Origin: DAOTXK01 sp034435395
GTDB lineage: Bacteria; Chloroflexota; Anaerolineae; Aggregatilineales; Ch27
Assembly: GCA_034435395.1 (NCBI GenBank)
Contig: DAOTXK010000230.1
Span: forward strand, 1-11,827
DNA length: 11,827 bases
Reading direction: 5' to 3'
Of this stretch, positions 6,886-11,827 are shown piece after piece. The first letter of the stretch is position 1; each line of letters opens with the position of its first letter. The position numbers were made by a program, and so were the translations under genes. The notes below the pieces were generated by a model. It was not told the origin of the DNA. It did not search any database and worked only from the letters and a program-made list of their open reading frames with translations.

Positions 6886-7694
6886 TCGACGCGCCTGTGC
6901 AGACGATCACGGTCGGCGGCCTGACAACCACTGGCGCGGTGGCGGCTGGCTCCCCGCAGGCGAGGCTGGAATCGCCGCCGGTGCTGGCCCTGCACGGCTG
7001 GGGGGGCAGCATCGCCAGCTTCTGGCCGGTGGCGCAGCAGTTGGGGCGGTACGGCTACACCACCCACGTGATCGACCTCCCCGGTTTTGGCGGGACGGCT
7101 TTCCCGCCGGAGCCATGGGGGGTGCCGGAATATGCTGACTTCGTGCTGGCGTATCTGGATGGGCAGGGGCTGGCGCGCGTCCATCTTCTGGGACACTCCT
7201 TCGGCGGACGGATCGGTCTGATCCTGGGGGCGGAACATCCGGACCGTATCGACCGGATGGTGCTGGCCAATAGCGCCGGTGTCCGCCCGCCGGGTAACCC
7301 GGTCCGCGATGCGCTGGCCAGGACGGCCAAGGCCGTGTTCCGGCTACCTGGCCTCAGTCGGTTTTATGAACCGGTGCGCCGCCGGGCCTACGAGTACCTG
7401 GGCACGACCGATTATCTGGAGGCCGGGCCTTTGCAGGCGACGTTCGTCAGGGTGATCGAGCAGGACCTGCTGCCCTATGCCGCCCGGATCAGCCGACCCA
7501 CCCTGCTGATCTGGGGCGACCGGGACCAGGATACCCCGCTCTGGCAGGGCCAACAGCTGGCACGGACCATTCCTGATGCCGGCCTGCACGTCTTCCAGGG
7601 TGCCGGGCACTTCAGCTATCTGGAGCGGCTGCCGGAATACGTGCGCATCGTGCATCATTTTTTCTCGCAGCCTGCCGAGAGCGGCACAAGGTAG
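6882..7694 (+). CDS. Alpha/beta hydrolase
   Basis: A 270-residue alpha/beta-hydrolase-fold protein. The oxyanion-hole motif is LALHGWGGS (35-43), the nucleophile elbow GHSFGG with Ser106 (104-109), the acid most likely Asp215 (IWGDRDQDTP), and the base His243 (GAGHFSYLERLPEYV). A helical cap lies at about 135-200. The motifs are those of the esterase/amidase/C-C hydrolase type; the substrate cannot be told. No signal peptide is visible, so it should be cytoplasmic. The ATG sits in ATGA shared with the stop of the MurA-like gene, and the Mur ligase gene starts four bases after its TAG, so translation of the three should be coupled. This placement suggests a substrate in the same cell-wall-like pathway, which is inference only. 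Confidence 0.92.
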   Translation: MIDAPVQTITVGGLTTTGAVAAGSPQARLESPPVLALHGWGGSIASFWPVAQQLGRYGYTTHVIDLPGFGGTAFPPEPWGVPEYADFVLAYLDGQGLARVHLLGHSFGGRIGLILGAEHPDRIDRMVLANSAGVRPPGNPVRDALARTAKAVFRLPGLSRFYEPVRRRAYEYLGTTDYLEAGPLQATFVRVIEQDLLPYAARISRPTLLIWGDRDQDTPLWQGQQLARTIPDAGLHVFQGAGHFSYLERLPEYVRIVHHFFSQPAESGTR

Positions 7695-7698
7695 GGAT

Positions 7699-9315
7699 AT
7701 GCACCAGTTCCTGGCGGTGGTGTGGTTGATCGGTGGGCTGCTGCGCATCTACCAGCAGGCGCGCTTCTTCCAGATCGAGGAGTACCAGAACGGGCGGTAT
7801 TGGCGCTGGCTGCGGCGCAACCCGGCGCGGTGGGGCTGGCGGCGTCCGCTGGCGGCCTGGTCGGCGGGGCTGGTGATCGGCCTCCTGATGATGGAGAGTC
7901 AAAACGAACTGCTAATCGCCATCCTGTATGCTGTCGCCAGCGTGGTGGCCATCTGGCCAGCGCGTGAAAAGGAGGTCAAAAAGCAGTTCGTGCCCACGCA
8001 GCGCGCCCTGCGCCTGTTGATCGCCTCGTTCCTGCTGTTCGGCCTGGCGACCGTGCAGGCGGCCCGATGGCTGGACGCGCTACGCCCGGCGATGTTCCCG
8101 CTGCCCTACATCCTGGCGACGGGTATGGGGCTGCTCCTGTTCCTGGTCGCGCCGCTGTTTTTGATCGCGGGCAATGGGCTGGTTTTCCCGGTCGAAGCGG
8201 GACTGCGGCGGCTGTACCGGGAACGGGCGCGTCGTGTCCTGCGGCGGCTGGAGCCGGTGGTGATCGGCATCACGGGCAGCTATGGCAAAACCAGCACCAA
8301 ACATTTTCTGGCGCACATCCTCGGCGGGCGTTACGATGTCCTCGCCACGCCCAAGAGCTACAACACCCTGATGGGCGTCTGTCTGGCGATCAATTCCCAG
8401 CTCAGGGATATCGGTCGACTCGATTATTTTATCGTGGAGATGGGGGCGTATGTGGAAGGCGAGATCGCCGAAATCTGCCGATTGACGCGCCCCCAGATCA
8501 GCCTGGTGACGGCAGTCGGGCCGCAACATCTGGAGCGCTTTGGCTCGCTGGAAGCGGTCGCCAACGCCAAATACGAGATCGTCGCCGCCCTGCCGCCGGA
8601 CGGCGCGGCGATCCTGAACGCCGACGACCTCCATGTGCGGGCGATGGCCGACCGCGCCGAGGCCAGGATATGCATCCTGGTCAGCCGGGAGGAGGCGACA
8701 GGGGCGGCGCTGCTGGCCAGGAACGTGCAGGAATCGCTGGACGGCCTGAGCTTCGACGTGGTGGAGGTGGACAGCGGCGAAGCGCGGCGCTTCCACGCGC
8801 CAGTGTATGGCGCTCACAACGTGACCAACATCCTGCTGGCGACGGCGGCGGCGCGGCATATCGGCCTGCCATTGGGCGAGGTCGCCTTGCGGGTGGCGAC
8901 ATTGGAGCCTTTTGAGCACCGTCTGCAACGCCGGGTGCAGCCGGGCGGGATCACCATCCTCGATGATGCTTACAGCGCCAACCCGGTCGGGGCGAGGAGC
9001 GCCCTGCAGGTGCTTGGTCTGCATAAAAATGGGCGGCGCATCCTGATCACGCCGGGCATGGTCGAACTGGGCGCAGCGCAGGACAAGGAAAACCGCCGGC
9101 TGGGGGAACTGGCGGCGGTATATGCGACGGATATCGTGTTGGTGGGCGTTGAACAGACACGCGCGGTCGGCGAAGGCGTGGCCGCCACGGACTTCGACCA
9201 GTCGCGCCTGCACGTTTTTGACACGCGGGCCGAGTCGATGGCCTGGCTGCGCGAGAATGCCAGGCCCGGCGACACGGTGCTGTTTTTGAACGATCTACCG
9301 GACACCTATCTGTGA
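7699..9315 (+). CDS. MurF-like Mur ligase with N-terminal membrane domain
   Basis: A 538-residue protein. Residues 1-180 hold about four hydrophobic segments (near 52-67, 70-88, 103-121 and 131-156) and basic stretches, unlike soluble MurF. The Mur ligase part follows: ATP P-loop GITGSYGKTSTKHF (190-203), TPKSYNTLMGV (217-227, MurF-like), VEMGAYVEGEI (246-256), GPQHLERFGS (274-283), Lys291 in NAKYEI (the position that is carbamylated in Mur ligases), VYGAHNVTNILLA (369-381) and the C-terminal domain with LDDAYSANP (421-429) and TPGMVELG (451-458). These are closest to MurF, which joins D-Ala-D-Ala to UDP-MurNAc-tripeptide with ATP. Unlike CapB-type membrane ligases it has a full C-terminal domain. 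The start at 7699 follows AAGGTAGGG; in-frame starts further upstream would lie within the hydrolase gene. The membrane part may bring the enzyme to a lipid-linked or membrane-held substrate. A D-Ala-D-Ala ligase gene follows, consistent with the MurF reading. Confidence 0.87.
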   Translation: MHQFLAVVWLIGGLLRIYQQARFFQIEEYQNGRYWRWLRRNPARWGWRRPLAAWSAGLVIGLLMMESQNELLIAILYAVASVVAIWPAREKEVKKQFVPTQRALRLLIASFLLFGLATVQAARWLDALRPAMFPLPYILATGMGLLLFLVAPLFLIAGNGLVFPVEAGLRRLYRERARRVLRRLEPVVIGITGSYGKTSTKHFLAHILGGRYDVLATPKSYNTLMGVCLAINSQLRDIGRLDYFIVEMGAYVEGEIAEICRLTRPQISLVTAVGPQHLERFGSLEAVANAKYEIVAALPPDGAAILNADDLHVRAMADRAEARICILVSREEATGAALLARNVQESLDGLSFDVVEVDSGEARRFHAPVYGAHNVTNILLATAAARHIGLPLGEVALRVATLEPFEHRLQRRVQPGGITILDDAYSANPVGARSALQVLGLHKNGRRILITPGMVELGAAQDKENRRLGELAAVYATDIVLVGVEQTRAVGEGVAATDFDQSRLHVFDTRAESMAWLRENARPGDTVLFLNDLPDTYL

Positions 9316-9379
9316 AGGCGCGGGTCGGGCGCTGCCTTGTGGGGCGCGGTTACTTCTGTCGCCAGGTGTCGCGAGTTCA

Positions 9380-9425
9380 GGCTGGCTGGTCAGGGGGATT
9401 CCGGGCGGCCAGCCGGCGTCCAGCC
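9380..9425 (+). repeat. GGCTGG / CCAGCC inverted repeats in the Mur ligase-Ddl gap
   Basis: The 138-base gap 9316-9453 holds GGCTGGCTGG (9380-9389) and two copies of its complement CCAGCC (9409-9414 and 9420-9425), so alternative six-base stems are possible. No U-run follows, and no promoter was convincing in the gap (TTGACC at 9426 lacks a -10 partner). It could be a weak attenuator or a processing structure ahead of the Ddl gene; chance is possible in G+C-rich DNA. Confidence 0.3.
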
Positions 9426-9453
9426 TTGACCATAACAGGAGGCTTATCCGACG

Positions 9454-10653
9454 ATGAGCAATGGCAAAAAACTGACGGTGGGCGTGATTTTTGGCAGCCG
9501 GTCGGTGGAGCACGACGTGTCCATCGTGACCGCGCAGCAGGTGATGCACGCCCTGGACCCCAACCGCTACGAAGTCGTGCCGGTCTACATCGACCGCGAG
9601 GGTGTGTGGCTGGTCGGCGACCCGCTGCGGGATATCAACAGCTTCAAGAATGACAAGGTCGGTGAGATGCTTGGCATCAAGGAGGCGGTGCTCAGTTCGA
9701 GCACGGCGTTTAAGGGCCTGATCGTGCCGCCGATCTCCGGCCTGGTGGGCCGCAACAGCCTGCGCCAGCTGGACGTGGTGTTCCCGGTTGTTCACGGCTC
9801 GCACGGCGAGGACGGCACCTTACAAGGGCTGTGCGAGCTGGTCGACCTGCCATATGTGGGCTGCGGCGTGATGGCCTCGGCCATCGCCATCGACAAGCCG
9901 ATGACGAAGACGGTGCTGGCGCAGCATGGCATCCCCGTGATCGACGGCCTGACCATCTCCCGCACCGCCTGGGTCAGGGACCGCGAAGCCGTACTGGACC
10001 GCATCGAGGGCCGGTTTAAGTACCCCATTTTCGTCAAACCAGCCACGCTGGGGTCGAGCATCGGCATCGCCCGTGTATCCGAGCGGGAGATGCTGGGCCA
10101 TCACCTGGATGTGGCCGCCAACTTCGACCAGCGCATCCTGATCGAGCCGGCGGTGGAAGGGGCGATGGAGGTGAACTGTTCGGTGCTCGGCAATGATGAG
10201 GACATCCGGGCCTCTGTCTGCGAGCAGCCGATCTCGTTTGAGGAGTTCCTGACTTACGAGGAGAAGTACATGCGCAAGGGCGGCGGGATGAAGGGCGCGG
10301 AGCGTCAGATTCCGGCCCCCATCAGCGACGACCTGACCGCCCGCGTCCGGCAGACAGCGGTTGACGCCTTTAAGGCCATCGGGGGACGGGGGATCGCCCG
10401 CGTAGACTTCCTGGTGCGCGAGGATCAGAACACGTTCTACGTCAACGAGATCAACACCATGCCGGGGTCGCTGGCCTTCTACCTGTGGGAGGCGGAGGGC
10501 CTGTCGCCGCGCAACCTGGTTGACGAGTTGATCCGGCTGGCGCTGGAAGCCCACCAGCAGAAGCGTCAGACTCGCTATAACTATAAAACCGGCCTGGTCG
10601 CCCATGCGGCGGTGAAGGGCCTCAAGGGCGGCGTCAAGGGCCTGAAAGGGTGA
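9454..10653 (+). CDS. ddl: D-alanine--D-alanine ligase
   Basis: A 399-residue ATP-grasp ligase that joins two D-alanines for the peptidoglycan stem. Visible motifs: FGSRSVEHDVSIV (13-25, with the Glu19 that positions the first D-Ala), VVHGSHGEDGTLQG (112-125), VKPATLGSSIGIA (194-206, ATP lid and catalytic Ser), RVDFL (316-320) and NEINTMPG (331-338, metal ligands). The omega loop holds EEKY (269-272), the Lys-Tyr form that favours D-Ala-D-Ala; it lacks the His seen in VanA-type D-lactate ligases. At 399 residues it is longer than typical Ddl; a basic tail ends in two VKGLKG copies. The start has AGGAGG (9437-9442) eleven bases ahead, a rather long distance. It follows the MurF-like gene, whose expected partner substrate it would supply. 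Confidence 0.93.
   Translation: MSNGKKLTVGVIFGSRSVEHDVSIVTAQQVMHALDPNRYEVVPVYIDREGVWLVGDPLRDINSFKNDKVGEMLGIKEAVLSSSTAFKGLIVPPISGLVGRNSLRQLDVVFPVVHGSHGEDGTLQGLCELVDLPYVGCGVMASAIAIDKPMTKTVLAQHGIPVIDGLTISRTAWVRDREAVLDRIEGRFKYPIFVKPATLGSSIGIARVSEREMLGHHLDVAANFDQRILIEPAVEGAMEVNCSVLGNDEDIRASVCEQPISFEEFLTYEEKYMRKGGGMKGAERQIPAPISDDLTARVRQTAVDAFKAIGGRGIARVDFLVREDQNTFYVNEINTMPGSLAFYLWEAEGLSPRNLVDELIRLALEAHQQKRQTRYNYKTGLVAHAAVKGLKGGVKGLKG
10612..10650 (+). repeat. Tandem VKGLKG-coding repeat at the Ddl C-terminus
   Basis: Codons at 10612-10629 and 10633-10650 both encode VKGLKG, separated by one Gly codon. The copies differ at wobble positions, so this is not a very recent duplication. The basic tail is absent from typical Ddl. 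Confidence 0.8.
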
Positions 10654-10656
10654 TGG

Positions 10657-10688
10657 CGAGCGCCGGGCTGGTGCCCGCCACTGGCTCG
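10657..10688 (+). terminator. Stem-loop just after the Ddl stop (possible terminator without U-run)
   Basis: Four bases after the stop, CGGGC (10664-10668) and GCCCG (10673-10677) close a TGGT loop. An outer stem CGAGC (10657-10661) pairs with GCTCG (10684-10688), with bulges between. The position suits the end of the cell-wall-like transcript. No T-run follows, so intrinsic termination is doubtful. Confidence 0.4.
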
Positions 10689-10784
10689 GCGAGGAGACAG
10701 CATGTCGTCCTGCCCGCCCACGCCAGGAATCTGGTCGATTGTCTGGCTGGGTTCCGGGCGGACTCGCCGTAACCTCGGCGCGCT

Positions 10785-10792
10785 TATACAAT
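10785..10792 (+). promoter_or_regulatory. Weak -10-like element ahead of the lipoprotein gene
   Basis: TATACAAT at 10785-10792 contains two overlapping -10-like hexamers (TATACA and TACAAT). No good -35 box stands 16-18 bases upstream. The position, about 67 bases before the start codon, suits a promoter for a gene whose function differs from the preceding one. Confidence 0.3.
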
Positions 10793-10858
10793 GAGGCCAT
10801 GGTGGGATGTCTCCGGACTGCTCGCAGGTGGCGAGGTTGCTTCGTGGGGGAGGATGGC

Positions 10859-11827
10859 ATGAGCGGAGAAGATCGTCGTCAGGCATGGCTGGCCATGACT
10901 CTGGCAGTGGCGGTGTTCCTGTCCGCCTGCGGGCCGGGGGGGGCACGCGGTCCCGCGCCCACGGCCACCCCGCGCCCGGCGGCCGTCCTGCCGACCCGCG
11001 TGCCGCCGACCGAGGGGCCTTCCCCCACGCCGTTGCCGACGATCACGCCCACGCCGAGCAACACCCCGGTGCCGTCGGATACGCCGACGCCATCGGATAC
11101 CCCCACCGTCACCCATACGCCGACGCCGACCGACACGCCCACCGCCACGCTCACCTCCACCGCAACCCTCACGCCGACCTTCACGCCAACCGAAACGCCC
11201 ACTCCAACCGAAACGCCCACCTCAACCGAGACGGCCACGCCAACCGAAACGGCCACGCCAACCGAGACGGCCACCCCGACGGCAACGGCGACATCCAGGC
11301 CGTCGGCTGACACGGAACCCCTGATCATCAGGCTGACGTGGGGGACGACGGGCAATGTTGACCTGGGCGTGCGGGAGCCTGGCGGCGCGTTCATCGCCAG
11401 CATGCTGCCCGGCGCGCCCGGCGGCGGCACGTTCTCCGCCGATGCCAACAGCAGTTGCGCAACGGCCACGACCGATCCCATGGAGCAGGTTAGCTGGAAT
11501 CCAGGCACGGCGGCTGCCGGGCCGTATACGGTGCTGGCGCGCTATCAGGCGGCCTGTGGGAACGCCGGCCCGGTAGACATCACGGTCACGGTGGCGCTGG
11601 GCGAGGCAGCGCTGATGCAGGAGACGGCCACGCTGGAGTTGGGCCAGCAATATGAACTGACCTTTGATTTTGATCGATCGGCGGCCACAGCCGTCGCCTC
11701 GGAAGTCAGCGGGGGCGGCGGAGTCGTCGTGGCCGCGGGCGGCGGTTCGGCGGCGGCCTACCAGGTCGCGTATGGCGACCGGGTCGTCGATGAGCTGTCC
11801 GACATGCGATACGAGGCTCTTTACGCG
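10859..11827 (+). CDS. Lipoprotein with Thr/Pro spacer and DUF2135/YfaP-like domain (C-terminus off window)
   Basis: An open frame of 323 residues runs to the window end with no stop. A short basic N-terminus and hydrophobic stretch end in the lipobox LSAC, with Cys24 as the lipidated residue, so the protein should be anchored on the outer face of the cytoplasmic membrane. Residues about 33-148 are an extended Thr/Pro spacer (TPTPTETPT, TETATP) typical of surface lipoproteins in Chloroflexota. From about 153 a beta-rich domain begins: LIIRLTWGTTGNVDLGVREPGG (quoted in part: TWGTTGNVDLGVREPGG), SADANSSC, VSWNPGTAAAGPYTVLARYQAACG and GPVDITVTV. This fits DUF2135/YfaP-like domains, whose role is not settled; Cys200 and Cys233 may form a disulfide. 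A second Gly/Ala-rich part begins at about 280. The start at 10859 has GGGAGG (10848-10853) five bases ahead. Confidence 0.85.
   Translation, partial: MSGEDRRQAWLAMTLAVAVFLSACGPGGARGPAPTATPRPAAVLPTRVPPTEGPSPTPLPTITPTPSNTPVPSDTPTPSDTPTVTHTPTPTDTPTATLTSTATLTPTFTPTETPTPTETPTSTETATPTETATPTETATPTATATSRPSADTEPLIIRLTWGTTGNVDLGVREPGGAFIASMLPGAPGGGTFSADANSSCATATTDPMEQVSWNPGTAAAGPYTVLARYQAACGNAGPVDITVTVALGEAALMQETATLELGQQYELTFDFDRSAATAVASEVSGGGGVVVAAGGGSAAAYQVAYGDRVVDELSDMRYEALYA
11225..11278 (+). repeat. 18-base tandem repeat in the lipoprotein spacer
   Basis: Three consecutive 18-base units (11225-11242, 11243-11260, 11261-11278) encode TETATP each; the first two differ by one base and the third by two or three. 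They show recent slippage-type growth of the Thr/Pro spacer, which as a whole covers about 10955-11302. Confidence 0.85.

Noticed and set aside
8080..9213. Long minus-strand open frame (377 residues)
   Set aside because: It lies antisense to the Mur ligase gene, is full of His/Arg/Gln-rich low-complexity sequence, and has no recognisable motif. It is a by-product of high G+C codon use.
9820..10860. Minus-strand open frame (346 residues) over the Ddl gene
   Set aside because: It is antisense to a clearly recognised ATP-grasp ligase and lacks family motifs or a ribosome binding site.
10955..11302. Tandem repeats as a CRISPR array
   Set aside because: The units are contiguous, coding and have no spacers; they encode a Thr/Pro spacer.
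10807..11310. Plus-strand frame with repeated NAH/NRNAH-type units, and the minus-strand frame 10879-11508 with VGVAVSVGV repeats
   Set aside because: Both are other-frame readings of the Thr/Pro spacer repeat; the lipobox frame starting at 10859 is the real gene.

Overview
The window looks like chromosomal DNA of a GC-rich bacterium, most probably a member of the Chloroflexota (Anaerolineae-like). The hints are high G+C, a lipoprotein with a long Thr/Pro 'TPTPTETPT' spacer carrying a DUF2135-like domain, a TPR plus membrane protein of no known family, and a membrane-anchored Mur ligase. The lineage is an inference from gene style; no rRNA or other marker is present. There are nine protein genes, two of them cut by the window edges. 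No RNA gene, insertion sequence or CRISPR array was seen, and no stretch above 300 bases lacks a gene.

Left block (1-3354, minus strand). Four genes are read leftward and tightly packed: a xylose-isomerase-like TIM-barrel protein (3354-2500), a flavodoxin-fold NAD(P)H/FMN oxidoreductase (2499-1945, starting on the base after the upstream stop codon), a TPR plus four-helix membrane protein of unknown function (1921-551), and an NfeD/YqiJ-like membrane protein (511 to beyond position 1). The last kind of protein usually sits beside a flotillin-like SPFH protein, which would lie off the left edge.

Divergent region (3355-3491). It carries a textbook rightward promoter (TTTACA, 17 bases, TATAAT) and a strong ribosome binding site, in front of a B12-binding-domain radical SAM protein of the TIGR03960 type (3492-5414).

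Cell-wall-like block (5415-10653, plus strand). An extended -10 promoter and a structured leader precede a MurA-family protein that has lost the usual catalytic Lys and Cys. It overlaps an alpha/beta hydrolase by ATGA. Four bases further on comes a MurF-type Mur ligase with an added N-terminal membrane domain, and 138 bases later a D-Ala-D-Ala ligase. Taken together this resembles a peptidoglycan-precursor module (dipeptide made by Ddl, joined by the MurF-like ligase) that also holds a catalytically altered MurA paralogue and a hydrolase. It is the most interesting part of the window.

Right edge (10859-11827). A lipoprotein gene, cut by the window end, with a lipobox, a roughly 115-residue Thr/Pro spacer and a DUF2135/YfaP-like beta domain.
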